This document shows, one piece after another, positions 19,276-31,339 of a DNA stretch of 64,000 nt. The notes beneath the pieces were generated by a model. The model was not told the origin of the DNA and searched no databases. It worked only from the letters and a program-made list of their open reading frames with translations. The DNA is taken from the NCBI RefSeq assembly GCF_003987185.1, contig NZ_PIPS01000002.1:310001-374000 (forward strand), written 5' to 3'. The position numbers were made by a program, and so were the translations under genes. Source of the DNA: Idiomarina aquatica. GTDB lineage: Bacteria; Pseudomonadota; Gammaproteobacteria; Enterobacterales; Alteromonadaceae. Each line of letters opens with the position of its first letter. The stretch's first letter is position 1.

Positions 19276-21132
19276 TTAGTTCCCCGAATAGCGATAACGC
19301 AGGTATTTTTGCGCATTACTGAGAATTTGGAAGGCGTCCTTGAGGTTTTTCCGCTCAAAATCGGACAGGTCTTCCGGTGCGACGTTATTGTCGGGAATCT
19401 CACCGGCTTCAAGTGCCAGCGCCTGATGGCGAATGCGTACCATAGAAATTAACTCCAGCGCATCGCGCAAATCCGGGCCCCGGCCTTTGGGTAAAATATT
19501 GGCTTTCACAATGTCTTCGAGACGAGCGAACGAGTTGCGCTGGGCTGAGCCAATCGCCAGTGCATGCACCCGAATCAAATCCGCGACCGGGCCGGTTCCA
19601 CGACGTTTGGTGTTGATGCTGTCGCGGTGTTTACCGTCCTTTTCCATGACAAAATCTTTGAAAAAGCCGAGGGGTGGCGTACGGTTCAATGCGTTTCTCG
19701 CCATTGAGCCGAGGAAACGTTTGTTGCGCGGTGCTTTCTCGCGAATTAAACGGTTTAATGCATCAGCGAACTGGGTTTCACCATGGACGCCGTCTAAGTC
19801 AAAGAAAATTGAAGAATGCAATAACTTCTTCGGCGACGGATTCTCAATCCAATCCGTGAAATAACGCTTCCAATGAGAGAGCGGCTGCCGCCATTCACGG
19901 TTGGTCGCCATGATATCACCGGTACAATAAGTGTAGCCGCAGGCATTGAGGCCGTCGGAGACGAACTGTGCGATATTCAGGAAATACTCGTCATGCTCGA
20001 TGGGATCGAACCGGTCGTCCAGAATCATGGCGTTGTCCTGATCGGTCACCACCGTTTGTTCATCGCGGGCCATTGAACCTAACGCGAGAAAACAGTAGGG
20101 CACCGGCGGAGGGCCGTATTCCTGCTCCGCCAGTTCCAGCAGGCGTTGTTTAAAACTACGGCCAATGGTTGCCATGGCAGAGCCGATCATGCGCGAATTG
20201 GCATCTTCCTCGACCATCCGCACAAAACTTCTGTGCACGTCCGGAACCAGTTGCGACAGCTCTTCAATACTGTTTTGTTTGAAGATACTGGATACCACAA
20301 ATAGACTGCTTTGCGATTCATGCCGGGCAACGTCGGACAAGGCGATAACCCCAGCGACCTTGCTGCGGTTAAGCACCGGTAAATGGTGTAAGTTAGTGCG
20401 CAGCATGGTCAACAGGGCTTCAAATACCCGTTGGTCGTGCTGTACGAAAACCAAATCGCTGGACATAATGTCAGCAACTGGCGCGGCAGGATCCTTGTCA
20501 CTGGCAAGCACGCGTTTGCGCAGATCTTTGTCGGTAATGATACCTACCGGCTTATCGCGCTGAGTCTCATCGTAGATGAGCAGTGATGACACTTTTTCGT
20601 CGGTCATTTTGACAGCGGCTTCGCGAATAGAGGCACTTTTATCGATCGCTACCGGTTCACGACCAATGAGCTTTTCGACACGGGCAGACAGCAAACTGTT
20701 GCGGCTTTCACGCTCTTTTACGGCATGGCTGACACGACGGTGCTCTTCCACCTCGACGGCATCGGCAAAGGCATCGTATTGGTCGTATAGGCGATTAAAC
20801 AGCTCGCCGGGAATGTAGTAGATTAACGTGTCTTCAATGGTTTTCACCGGATAGCGGACACGCCCTTTACGCAGTAGCCCGGCTTCACCAAAAAAACCGC
20901 CCTCGGTGAGTCGGTTAAATAACTCGCCATTGCGTTGATAGGTTTCGATGGAACCGCTGCGAATCACATGCAAAGAGTCAATCAGCTGATTGAACTCCAG
21001 TATCTGTGTTCCTGCTTTGAAGTAGCCGACGCTGGTGTGCTGAGCGACAATGCTGAGTTCTTCTTCGGGCAGTTCATTAAAGGGTGGAAATCGGCGTAGA
21101 AAATTGAGGATTTCGACGTGCTCAGCTTCCAT
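19276..21132 (-). CDS. DUF294 nucleotidyltransferase-like protein with cNMP-binding and CBS domains
   Basis: A 618-residue soluble protein of four modules: a cyclic-nucleotide-binding fold (about 15-130), a CBS pair (about 165-290, e.g. KPVGIITDKDLRKRVLAS), a DUF294 nucleotidyltransferase core (GSMARDEQTVVTDQDNAMI, with Asp residues of the polymerase-beta type fold; about 350-450) and a helical DUF294 C-terminal domain. Proteins of this architecture are thought to be nucleotide-sensing regulators related to GlnD/GlnE-like transferases, but no substrate is known. It is tightly paired with the exonuclease gene downstream, a pairing I recall from many proteobacteria. Confidence 0.85.
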   Translation of the reverse strand: MEAEHVEILNFLRRFPPFNELPEEELSIVAQHTSVGYFKAGTQILEFNQLIDSLHVIRSGSIETYQRNGELFNRLTEGGFFGEAGLLRKGRVRYPVKTIEDTLIYYIPGELFNRLYDQYDAFADAVEVEEHRRVSHAVKERESRNSLLSARVEKLIGREPVAIDKSASIREAAVKMTDEKVSSLLIYDETQRDKPVGIITDKDLRKRVLASDKDPAAPVADIMSSDLVFVQHDQRVFEALLTMLRTNLHHLPVLNRSKVAGVIALSDVARHESQSSLFVVSSIFKQNSIEELSQLVPDVHRSFVRMVEEDANSRMIGSAMATIGRSFKQRLLELAEQEYGPPPVPYCFLALGSMARDEQTVVTDQDNAMILDDRFDPIEHDEYFLNIAQFVSDGLNACGYTYCTGDIMATNREWRQPLSHWKRYFTDWIENPSPKKLLHSSIFFDLDGVHGETQFADALNRLIREKAPRNKRFLGSMARNALNRTPPLGFFKDFVMEKDGKHRDSINTKRRGTGPVADLIRVHALAIGSAQRNSFARLEDIVKANILPKGRGPDLRDALELISMVRIRHQALALEAGEIPDNNVAPEDLSDFERKNLKDAFQILSNAQKYLRYRYSGN

Positions 21133-21145
21133 ATAAGCACCTTAA

Positions 21146-21175
21146 GTAGGTGCGACACCCAACGCTGGGTGTCGC
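21146..21175 (+). repeat. GTAG-headed hairpin between the BCCT and DUF294 genes
   Basis: GTAG (21146-21149) precedes a perfect 10-base stem (21152-21161 with 21166-21175) with an ACGC loop and five T on the plus strand. Both flanking genes run on the minus strand, so the T-run is on the wrong side for ending them. It resembles a REP element in layout only. Confidence 0.5.
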
Positions 21176-21183
21176 TTTTTCGA

Positions 21184-22875
21184 TTATTTGCTGGTTTTAC
21201 CAACTCGCGGTTCAGAACGCAAGCCCTGAACAACCGCAAAACAGGAGGCCAATAACACAATAGTGAATGGCAAGCCCGCTGACACGGCCATGGCTTGTAA
21301 GGCAACCAGTCCGCCACCGAGGATGAGGGCAATGGCTACCAGACCTTCAAAAGTACACCAGAACACGCGTTGTGGTACCGGTGCTTCAACTTTACCACCG
21401 GCACTGATGGTATCAATCACCAGTGAACCAGAATCCGACGAGGTGATAAAGAACACCATGACCAGAATGATACCGATGAACGACGTAATACCGGTCCACG
21501 GTAATCCCTCGAGCATGACGAACAATTGCAATGCCAGTTCTGCATCAGCAATTTCTTTCGCGCCGGCCAGGAATTGATCCATGGCTGCGGTACCGAACAC
21601 GGTCATCCAGAAGACACAGGCAACCGATGGAATGATCAACACCGATATCAGGAACTCACGCACGGTACGACCACGTGAAACCCGCGCGATAAACATACCG
21701 ACAAACGGTGACCATGCAATCCACCACGCCCAATAGAAGGCCGTCCAACCGGTGACAAAGTTCTTATCTTCCCGGCCGAATGGGTTTGACAGTGCCGGCA
21801 ACTCGACTAAATACGCGCCCAGGTTGTTAAAGAAGCCCATGAAAATAGCAACGGTAGGGCCGACAATGATGACGAACAACATCAGTAGCGCCGCCAATAG
21901 CATGTTGGCTTGCGACAGACGCTGAACACCGGCTTCAAGACCAGCCAATACAGACATCAGTGCAACCGCGGTAATACCAATAACCAGTAATACCTGAGTG
22001 GTTTCACCTTTTGGCAGGTCAAACAGGAAGTTAAGACCGGCGGCGGCTTGCGATGCCCCCAAACCAAGCGATGTCGCGAGGCCAAACAGCGTTGCTAAGA
22101 TGGCAATGATGTCAACGATGTGACCTGGCCAGCCCCATACGCGCTCACCCAGAATCGGATAAAAAATTGAGCGGATGGTCAGCGGCAGACCTTTGTTGAA
22201 CGAGAACAATGCCAGTCCCAATGCCAAAATGGCATAAATGGCCCACGGGTGCAGTGCCCAGTGGAAAATGGTGGCCGCCATGCCCAGCCGCATTGCTTCG
22301 GCTTCGTTACCGCCGGCACCGCCAAGTGGCGCCCAGTCGGTGCGCACACCGTCTTCCATACTGGTGCCGCCCAATGCCGTACTAAAATGTGACATCGGTT
22401 CGGAGACACCGTAAAACATCAGACCAATACCCATACCGGCGGCAAACAGCATCGAAAACCAGCCAAGGTATGAGAAGTCCGGCGTCGCTTCAGTACCACC
22501 CAATCGCACGCGTCCTAGCGGTGTAAATATCAATACGATAGCGAGGATGACAAAAATATTGGCGGCAATAATAAAGAACCAGTCAAGGTTACCGGTTAAC
22601 CAGTTGCGCATGCCGGTAAACATCGGTTCGGCGCTGTTCTGAAACATCAGTGTCAGCAACACGAACGCGACAATGGCTAAACCGGAAATGGCGAAAACTC
22701 GGTTATGAAAGTCCAGTCCAAACGGACCGATTTTCATCACCACGTTGTCTTGTCCTACTTGGTAGTCGGTGTTGATGGGATTGACCTCACCGTCCGGAAT
22801 CATGGGGTCATTTGCCTGGCGCTCGCGCTCCAGATCTTTTTCTCCGGCGAGCACTTCTTCTTCTTTTTTGGTCAT
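21184..22875 (-). CDS. BCCT-family betaine/choline/carnitine-type transporter
   Basis: A 563-residue inner membrane protein with about 12 helices after a charged cytoplasmic N-terminus of some 45 residues. The glycine-rich GMGIGLMFYGVSEP and the tryptophan-rich WAWWIAWSPFVGMF with following VSRGRTVREF are the sodium-site and substrate-site signatures of BCCT carriers. It probably takes up glycine betaine or a related compatible solute, as fits a marine cell. The C-terminal cytoplasmic tail is short, so osmosensing through a long C-terminal helix as in BetP is unlikely. It is followed on the same strand by the DUF294/exonuclease pair. Confidence 0.9.
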   Translation of the reverse strand: MTKKEEEVLAGEKDLERERQANDPMIPDGEVNPINTDYQVGQDNVVMKIGPFGLDFHNRVFAISGLAIVAFVLLTLMFQNSAEPMFTGMRNWLTGNLDWFFIIAANIFVILAIVLIFTPLGRVRLGGTEATPDFSYLGWFSMLFAAGMGIGLMFYGVSEPMSHFSTALGGTSMEDGVRTDWAPLGGAGGNEAEAMRLGMAATIFHWALHPWAIYAILALGLALFSFNKGLPLTIRSIFYPILGERVWGWPGHIVDIIAILATLFGLATSLGLGASQAAAGLNFLFDLPKGETTQVLLVIGITAVALMSVLAGLEAGVQRLSQANMLLAALLMLFVIIVGPTVAIFMGFFNNLGAYLVELPALSNPFGREDKNFVTGWTAFYWAWWIAWSPFVGMFIARVSRGRTVREFLISVLIIPSVACVFWMTVFGTAAMDQFLAGAKEIADAELALQLFVMLEGLPWTGITSFIGIILVMVFFITSSDSGSLVIDTISAGGKVEAPVPQRVFWCTFEGLVAIALILGGGLVALQAMAVSAGLPFTIVLLASCFAVVQGLRSEPRVGKTSK

Positions 22876-23006
22876 TCCTTATCCCCTTTGTAATAAGTGT
22901 AAACAATACTACGCAAACTATTCTAAATAGATTACATAGGTTTACAAATTCAGTATAGAGGGGGACCGATAGATCTCAATGAATTTTTTACAAAACGCTA
23001 GCCCAT

Positions 23007-23324
23007 TTAACAGTCAGCGTTGCCTTTTTGAACAATTTTCCGATTGGCCTGTTCGATGCGGCGGTTGAGCTGCTCGAAGCGTTCCGCTTCCTGATCGGTA
23101 AAGTCAAATTCGAGGTAACTGTTTTTGCCCGGAGCCAGATAATCGTAGCGTTGTTCAAGTTTGGTAATGGCACTCATACAGATGCGCTGCTGGTCGGCCA
23201 GTTGTTCAATTTTGTTTGCCAGTTGTTCAAGCTTATGCAGATAATCCTCGGCCGCGCGCGGAAACTCGCACGAGCTCAAGGAGAGCACAAAAAGTACAAT
23301 GATTGACCGTTGTTGAACGCGCAT
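23007..23324 (-). CDS. small putative lipoprotein with coiled coil, unknown function
   Basis: A 105-residue protein. The N-terminus (basic MRVQQR, hydrophobic stretch, then LSLSSC with Cys19) looks like a lipoprotein signal peptide with a lipobox. The mature part is strongly helical with heptad-like leucines (LHKLEQLANKIEQLADQQ) and ends in Cys. AAGGCG lies before the ATG. I do not recognise a family. It stands alone between the BCCT and DUF3293 genes. Confidence 0.6.
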   Translation of the reverse strand: MRVQQRSIIVLFVLSLSSCEFPRAAEDYLHKLEQLANKIEQLADQQRICMSAITKLEQRYDYLAPGKNSYLEFDFTDQEAERFEQLNRRIEQANRKIVQKGNADC

Positions 23325-23464
23325 GTTTCGCCTTGTTTAAGGATGACACTTTACCGCTATGCCTCATTGAGTTTAGGCGAAAGTGGGCGTTGTCCAATGA
23401 GTCTTACCGATTTTTTACAAATAATCACCGAACTAACGGTGATAAATGTTCGGAGTTATAGGTA

Positions 23465-23890
23465 ATGGATAAACAGCTGATGCAGGCTTATCAAGCCACC
23501 AACTATGTTATCGACACTCAACCGCCGGTTACGGTTCGCATCGGTCAGTCGGCGCGTGCGCTACTTAAAAGCGCAACAGCTATTCGGTCGCTCAGTATCA
23601 TTACCGGTTATAACCCGCGCAGTCATAGGGTTTCCGACGCGGTTAATGCCGCTGCACACCAACGCCTGCGAACGGCAATCCATGCGGTGCCCGGCGCTGA
23701 CATCATGGCGACCAGTGTGGCACAGGATCCAAATCAACAATGGCCCGATGAAAGAGGGTTTTTGGTTGCTAATTTATCGATGGAGGCGTTAAGTGTGTTG
23801 GCCAGAGGGTTTGATCAGCATGCGGTCGTGTGGATGCCAGCGCCGGAGTTCATCGCTGAAGTCGTTGTCGTTGACTCATCCATCGCTTGA
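23465..23890 (+). CDS. DUF3293 domain protein
   Basis: A 141-residue protein that fits the DUF3293 family: an early strand with SIITGYNPRS, then an alternating alpha/beta layout ending with ALSVLARGFDQHAVVWM. The family has no known function. ATAGG lies just ahead of the ATG, and GGAG a little further upstream. The gene is followed by katG on the same strand after 140 bases that contain their own promoter candidate. Confidence 0.7.
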   Translation: MDKQLMQAYQATNYVIDTQPPVTVRIGQSARALLKSATAIRSLSIITGYNPRSHRVSDAVNAAAHQRLRTAIHAVPGADIMATSVAQDPNQQWPDERGFLVANLSMEALSVLARGFDQHAVVWMPAPEFIAEVVVVDSSIA

Positions 23891-23918
23891 GTCGATTAAA
23901 ACGACCGCTTTAATTACT

Positions 23919-23947
23919 TTGGTCAATTGCTTAGCAGCTGTTATAAA
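23919..23947 (+). promoter_or_regulatory. candidate sigma70 promoter for katG
   Basis: TTGGTC (23919-23924), a 17-base spacer and TATAAA (23942-23947), 83 bases ahead of the katG ATG. An inverted repeat CTGACG/CGTCAG follows at 23963-23982. I see no clear OxyR or Fur site. Confidence 0.45.
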
Positions 23948-23952
23948 TCTAA

Positions 23953-26196
<2,244 letters not shown>

Positions 26197-26220
26197 GGCA
26201 CTTTAAACAGCCACTAACGG

Positions 26221-27231
26221 TTAGGCCTCGTCTGGAGCGGGGCCTACCGAACAACGCTCAATCACACGCGGTTCAAACACCGTTTGAATCGCGTCTACTT
26301 TTTGGTCATAAACGCGTTTTAGGATTAACTGCGCCGCCATTTCCCCCATACCTCCGACCGGATAATTTACAGTCGTCAGTTTTGGATGGGTATAGTGTGA
26401 AAAGTTCACGTTATCAAAACCCATAATCGACAAATCCGCCGGTAACTCACGGCCAAGCTCGCGTGCCGCTGTCAGCGCACCGGCCGCCATTTCGTCGTTG
26501 GCACAAACCAATGCGGTAATTGACGGATCATTCTCTAACAGGATACGGGCGCCGGTTTCACCGCTTTTCTCATGGTAGTCGCCCTCATAAAACCGTTGTT
26601 CGGAGGGTTCTAAGCCGAACTCTGTCAAGGCTCGAATATGCCCCTTGTAACGCTGGTCGGCGTCGTGCTTCCACATAGGCCCCGAAATATAACCAATGTG
26701 TCGGTGACCGTGCTCGAGGATATGCCGAGTTGCGAGATAACCGCCGTGTTGGTTATTTAAGGTAATACAGCGATCGTAAAGCGGAGCGACAAAGCGGTTA
26801 ATCAAGACAAAACGCACCTTCTTTTGCATTAATTCAACCAAGTAGTCGTCGCTGACTGCCTCAACATGCAGAATAAGGGCATCACAGTTACGGCTTTGTA
26901 AAAACGCGATGCTGTCCTTTTCGAGTTTTTCGTCACTGTGGCCGGCGGCAATAATGACGTGTTTGCCCGCCTGTCGAAAACGGTTCTCGATATCGCTGAG
27001 CAGGGTACCGAAAAACGGACCATTGAGTTCAGGTACGACAATACCAATACTGTTTGAGCGATTTGAGGCCAGTGACTGTGCCACTGAATTTGGCTGATAG
27101 CCTAGTTTCTCGACGGCCGCTAATACTTTGAGTCGTGTTTCCTCGCGTACTGGCGTGTTTTTGTTCAGCACACGCGATACCGTGGCGAGTGATACGCCGG
27201 CAAGTTTGGATACTTCGTAAATGGTCGCCAT
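26221..27231 (-). CDS. LacI-family repressor, probable regulator of beta-glucan/glucoside genes
   Basis: A 336-residue regulator with the LacI helix-turn-helix at the very N-terminus (TIYEVSKLAGVSLATVSRVL) and hinge, followed by a periplasmic-binding-like sugar domain from about residue 60. Such proteins bind a symmetric site with a central CpG. The sites at 29995-30008 and 39697-39710 fit. It is the last gene of a three-gene minus-strand unit (GH1, GPH permease, regulator); its ATG lies two bases after the permease stop, which supports control of these glucosidase genes and autoregulation. Confidence 0.9.
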   Translation of the reverse strand: MATIYEVSKLAGVSLATVSRVLNKNTPVREETRLKVLAAVEKLGYQPNSVAQSLASNRSNSIGIVVPELNGPFFGTLLSDIENRFRQAGKHVIIAAGHSDEKLEKDSIAFLQSRNCDALILHVEAVSDDYLVELMQKKVRFVLINRFVAPLYDRCITLNNQHGGYLATRHILEHGHRHIGYISGPMWKHDADQRYKGHIRALTEFGLEPSEQRFYEGDYHEKSGETGARILLENDPSITALVCANDEMAAGALTAARELGRELPADLSIMGFDNVNFSHYTHPKLTTVNYPVGGMGEMAAQLILKRVYDQKVDAIQTVFEPRVIERCSVGPAPDEA

Positions 27232-27233
27232 GT

Positions 27234-28571
27234 TCAGTTTTGCTCCCCTGCATTGAGATCCAGAACTCGGTTAATTTCCTGAACCTTGGGTTGGGTAAGA
27301 GTGTACCCGCGCATCACATAAGCGACAAGCAGCGAGGCTAAGGCCGGCAATAAGGCAAAGGCGATCAGAATACCCTGTTGCGTGGCAACGGGTTGTAGCT
27401 GATCGGGTACGTAGTTATAAAAGGCTAGCCACCAGCCGGCAATGGCGCCACCGAGTGCCAGACCGAGTTTGATAAAGAAAATAACCGACGAATACACCAT
27501 ACCGGTGGCGCGGACGCCAAATTTCCAGAAACCGTAATCAACCACGTCAGCCATTTTGGCCCACAGCATTGGTGTCCCCATTTGCAGGAAAAAGCCCCAG
27601 AAGAAGTACAGTGCGGTAGCCAGCACGAACTGCTCTGCCGGTACCCAGAAGGCGGCTGCGCAGATGATGGCGGAAACAACCTGAATGCTGATATAAGCTG
27701 TCACTTTGTCAATGTATCGGGTTATCCATTGGGCACTGGCGCAGCCTAAAATGTTGCCGACCATGCCAATACTTACAAACATCGTCACCATGTCTTCGCG
27801 TAACAGGTAGTACTTGACGTAATAAATGGCCAGCGTGTTTTTTAGTGCAATGCCGGTCAGCACCAACAGTGCTGCCAGTGATAAGCGGCGCCACTGTGGG
27901 TTGTGCCAGAGTAGTGCCAGCCCTTCCGTTAATTTCATATTGCCGGTATGGCGCGCGGTTAACCGTTCTTTGGTACCGGCAAAGCACAGAATAAAGAGCA
28001 CCACGCCCAGTGCGCTGAGTACGGCAATGGTCAGCTGATAACCACTGACATTGTCGCCGGCGCCCAGCCATTCGACCAACGGCAGGGTGGTGGTTGTCAC
28101 CAGTAATCCCCCCAGCATACCGAACACAAATCGATACGACTGCACCGAAACGCGTTCCAGTGGGTCAGCGGTTAAAACGCCGCCTAACGCCGAGTAAGGG
28201 ATATTAATGGCGGTATAAGCCAGCATTAACAACCCATAGGTGGCGTAGGCATAGACAATTTTGCCGTTGGTGGAAAAGTCGGGTGTGGTAAACGCGAGCA
28301 CACTGAAAAAAGCAAAAGGTAAGGCCATCCACAATAGGTAAGGACGAAATTGGCCATGGCGAGAACGGGTACGGTCGGTAATCAGCCCCATTAACGGATC
28401 AGTGACGGCGTCCAGAAGCCGTACCAGCAAAAACATGGTTCCAACGGCCGCCGCCGGGATACCAAAAACATCCGTGTAAAAAAAAGCCAGAAACAACATA
28501 ACCGTCTGGAAGATGATGTTGCTGGCAGTGTCGCCTAATCCGTAGGCTACTTTTTCGCGGCGCGTTAACAT
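27234..28571 (-). CDS. GPH-family glycoside:cation symporter
   Basis: A 445-residue carrier with about 12 helices of the glycoside-pentoside-hexuronide branch of the major facilitator superfamily. The N-terminus REKVAYGLGDTASNII and DAVTDPLMGLITDRTRSRHGQFRPY (family loop, given in part) are typical. With a GH1 beta-glucosidase directly upstream (7-base overlap) and a LacI regulator directly downstream, it most likely imports cellobiose, laminaribiose or another short beta-glucoside. There is no IIA-like C-terminal domain, so no PTS control through this protein. Confidence 0.88.
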   Translation of the reverse strand: MLTRREKVAYGLGDTASNIIFQTVMLFLAFFYTDVFGIPAAAVGTMFLLVRLLDAVTDPLMGLITDRTRSRHGQFRPYLLWMALPFAFFSVLAFTTPDFSTNGKIVYAYATYGLLMLAYTAINIPYSALGGVLTADPLERVSVQSYRFVFGMLGGLLVTTTTLPLVEWLGAGDNVSGYQLTIAVLSALGVVLFILCFAGTKERLTARHTGNMKLTEGLALLWHNPQWRRLSLAALLVLTGIALKNTLAIYYVKYYLLREDMVTMFVSIGMVGNILGCASAQWITRYIDKVTAYISIQVVSAIICAAAFWVPAEQFVLATALYFFWGFFLQMGTPMLWAKMADVVDYGFWKFGVRATGMVYSSVIFFIKLGLALGGAIAGWWLAFYNYVPDQLQPVATQQGILIAFALLPALASLLVAYVMRGYTLTQPKVQEINRVLDLNAGEQN

Positions 28572-29938
28572 GGTTCCGTTGCAATCATCTTATGTTTTCT
28601 CTCAAGTAAGAGTTGTTGCCAGGCTTTTGCACTGTCTTTAAGGCGTCGTTGTTGCGTTTTAAAATCAACATGCACGATACCAAAGCGCTGGGTGTAACCC
28701 TCGGCCCATTCAAAATTGTCCATCAGGCTCCAAATGAAGTAGCCACGAATATCAACCCCTTGCTGCATACTTTGCTCGACTGCCGTCAAATGCTGCTGGA
28801 AATAGTCGATGCGCTGTGGGTCATGAATGTTGCCATCGATGACCGGATCCGGGTAAGCCGCACCGTTTTCTGTGATGTAAATCGGAGGCAGATTCGCATA
28901 GGTCTTTGTAAGCTCTGTCAGGATCTCTGTCAAGCCCTGCGGATAGACTTCCCAGCCCATGGTGGTAAGTCCATCACCGCTCGGCGGGATGTCTTTGAAC
29001 CAGCCATTTTCGGTGCCTTTGAAGGTAGTGCGGGTGTAATAGTTAACGCCGAGGAAATCGATCGGCCTGGCGATCACCGCCATATCACCGTCGATAATTT
29101 CAGGCCGCTCTTCGGGCTGTAACTGTTGTAACAGGTCCGGGTAGCTGCCCTGTAACAGCGGTTGTAGATACCAGAGGTTATGGTAGGCGTGTGCCTGTTT
29201 GGCGGCACGTTTATCCTGCTCAGCAGCGGAAGCCGCATGACAGGGGCTGAAATTCAGCACAATACCGTGTTGCGCCTGTGGTGCGTGTTGACGGAGTTTG
29301 GGCAGGGCCAGGCCGTGTGCCAGCAGAATATGGTGCGCCGCCTGGCGGCCATTCTTGCGACGGTTACCGGGCTGTGGTCCCGGCGCATGAATACCGGCTT
29401 CATAGCCCAGGTAAGCACTGCAAAAAGGTTCGTTGATGGTGGCGTAACTGGCTACCGAGTTACCAAGCGCTTGTGCGACCGCCTCGGCGTATTCGGCAAA
29501 GCGATAAGCCGTTTCGCGATTAAGCCAGCCGCCTCTATCCTCTAAATACTGCGGTAAGTCCCAGTGGTATAGGGTAACGTGGGTTTTGATACCGCGGCTG
29601 GCCAGTGCTTGTACAAGCTTGCGATAGAATTGCAGCCCCTGTTGATTTATGCTTTCATCTTCGTTGATAACTCGTCCCCAGGCAATCGATAAGCGATACG
29701 CATCGACACCGAGGCTGGCAATCAGTTCGACATCCTGTTGCCAGTATTTGACGTGTTCGCAGGCGTGATCACCGTTACTGTTGTCTTTGATTGTGCCGGT
29801 CTGGCGACAAAAGGTATCCCAAATGCAGGTGGCTCGCCCGTCGCTGTCGCCTTCGATTTGAAAGGAAGACGTAGCCACCCCAAACACAAAATCGGACGTT
29901 AATAAGGGGGATCGATCATTAATCGTTATTTTTTTCAT
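28565..29938 (-). CDS. GH1 beta-glucosidase
   Basis: A 457-residue family 1 glycosidase without signal peptide, so it acts in the cytoplasm on imported beta-glucosides and releases glucose. The acid/base Glu170 is in ATINEPF and the nucleophile Glu357 in YITENG. ATG 29938 has AGGTGA upstream; the longer frame to 29995 runs into the shared operator and promoter region. It is first in the minus-strand unit with the GPH permease and LacI gene and is divergent from the GluP-type porter. Confidence 0.95.
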   Translation of the reverse strand: MKKITINDRSPLLTSDFVFGVATSSFQIEGDSDGRATCIWDTFCRQTGTIKDNSNGDHACEHVKYWQQDVELIASLGVDAYRLSIAWGRVINEDESINQQGLQFYRKLVQALASRGIKTHVTLYHWDLPQYLEDRGGWLNRETAYRFAEYAEAVAQALGNSVASYATINEPFCSAYLGYEAGIHAPGPQPGNRRKNGRQAAHHILLAHGLALPKLRQHAPQAQHGIVLNFSPCHAASAAEQDKRAAKQAHAYHNLWYLQPLLQGSYPDLLQQLQPEERPEIIDGDMAVIARPIDFLGVNYYTRTTFKGTENGWFKDIPPSGDGLTTMGWEVYPQGLTEILTELTKTYANLPPIYITENGAAYPDPVIDGNIHDPQRIDYFQQHLTAVEQSMQQGVDIRGYFIWSLMDNFEWAEGYTQRFGIVHVDFKTQQRRLKDSAKAWQQLLLERKHKMIATEPC

Positions 29939-29994
29939 ATTCACCTGCGAAATAAACGGGTTTTCATTGCGAAACGAATCAAATATGCTATACA

Positions 29995-30008
29995 TGAAAG
30001 CGCTTACA
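29995..30008. promoter_or_regulatory. LacI-type operator between GH1 and GluP-type genes
   Basis: TGAAAGCGCTTACA, an imperfect palindrome around GCGC, lies midway (57 and 59 bases) between the two divergent starts. The same 14 bases occur in reverse at 39697-39710 ahead of the GH16 gene. Confidence 0.75.
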
Positions 30009-30067
30009 TCATAGTAGATGGTGTTTTAACCATCGTCAAAAAAATAAAATAATATTAAGAGGGAATT

Positions 30068-31339
30068 ATGACAACGCCGCAAACCTCGGCGCTAGTAGGC
30101 GAGGGCAGCGATAACAACTATCGTTTTGCTCTGACTGCGCTCACTTCGCTATTTTTTATTTGGGGATTCATTACCTGTCTCAATGATATTCTGATTCCAT
30201 ACCTGCGTTTATTGTTCGACCTGAACTACACGCAGTCGATGTTGATCCAGTTCTGTTTCTTCGGAGCCTATTTCATTATTTCAATTCCGGCCGGGTTAAT
30301 GGTCGGAAAAATTGGTTATAAGATGGGGATTGTCACCGGGCTGTTAATTGCCGGTGCAGGCTGCGTACTGTTTTATCCTGCTGCGATGTTGGAAATTTAT
30401 GGCCTGTTTTTATTGGCGCTGTTTATTCTCGCCTCCGGCGTGACCATTCTGCAAGTTGCGGCAAACCCATACGTGACCCGACTGGGGCCGGAAAAGACCT
30501 CGTCCAGTCGCCTGACCATGACGCAGGCATTCAACTCGCTGGGCACCACCGTGGCACCGTTTTTTGGCGCCTGGTTAATTTTTGGTGGTGTTGCTGATCC
30601 GGAAGTATCCGGCGTTAGCAAGGACACGGTATCCCTGCCGTACTTCATTCTGGCAGCGACACTGGTATTGATGGCCATCGTGTTTGTAAAATTAAAATTG
30701 CCGGAGATGGGCAAAGTTGACCAAGCCGCGGCGTTACCAACAAAAGGCGGCGCCTGGGGACAAAAGCACTTGGTGCTGGGAGCCATTGGTATCTTTGTTT
30801 ATGTCGGTGCCGAAGTCGGTATCGGCAGCTTCCTGGCGATCTACCTGTCGCAGTCAGATATCGGCAATATGTCCAGTTCACAAGCATCGCATTACATTTC
30901 CTGGTATTTCGGTGGCGCTATGGTGGGCCGATTTATCGGTGCTGCGGTGATGCAGAAGTTTGCCGGTAATCGGGTACTGCTGTTTAACGCCAGTTGCGCG
31001 GTTGCATTGGTTGCCATCAGCATGAACAGTTCCGGTGCACTGGCGATGTGGTCGTTGTTGTTCGTCGGTTTGTGTAACTCCATTATGTTCCCGACCATTT
31101 TCAGTCTTGCGCTACATAACTTGAAAGAAAGCACCAGTCAGGGCTCCGGCATTTTGTGTCTGGCCATTGTCGGTGGTGCCATTGTGCCGTTGTTGCAGGG
31201 TGTGCTGGCGGACATGACCAGTGTCCAATTCGCCTTCATTCTGCCATTGCTGTGTTATGTCTACATTGCGTTTTACGGTTTTCGTGGCCATCGACCGGGT
31301 GCCTTCAAACGTATGCTGGATGAAAAGGAGACGGCTTAA
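30068..31339 (+). CDS. FucP/GluP-type sugar:proton symporter of the major facilitator superfamily
   Basis: A 423-residue inner membrane carrier with 12 hydrophobic helices. The N-terminal helix ([20 protein letters not shown]) and [15 protein letters not shown] identify the FucP branch, which includes glucose/galactose porters (GluP/GlcP) of Brucella and Shewanella. Because a GH3 glucosidase follows with a one-base overlap (TAATG) and a glucokinase is encoded in the same block, free glucose is the likely substrate. AGAGGGAATT lies before the ATG. Expression is probably controlled through the operator about 60 bases upstream. Confidence 0.88.
   Translation: MTTPQTSALVGEGSDNNYRFALTALTSLFFIWGFITCLNDILIPYLRLLFDLNYTQSMLIQFCFFGAYFIISIPAGLMVGKIGYKMGIVTGLLIAGAGCVLFYPAAMLEIYGLFLLALFILASGVTILQVAANPYVTRLGPEKTSSSRLTMTQAFNSLGTTVAPFFGAWLIFGGVADPEVSGVSKDTVSLPYFILAATLVLMAIVFVKLKLPEMGKVDQAAALPTKGGAWGQKHLVLGAIGIFVYVGAEVGIGSFLAIYLSQSDIGNMSSSQASHYISWYFGGAMVGRFIGAAVMQKFAGNRVLLFNASCAVALVAISMNSSGALAMWSLLFVGLCNSIMFPTIFSLALHNLKESTSQGSGILCLAIVGGAIVPLLQGVLADMTSVQFAFILPLLCYVYIAFYGFRGHRPGAFKRMLDEKETA

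Noticed and set aside
28613-29122. 169-codon plus-strand frame inside the GH1 gene
   Set aside because: Antisense of a strongly conserved glycosidase with no independent support.
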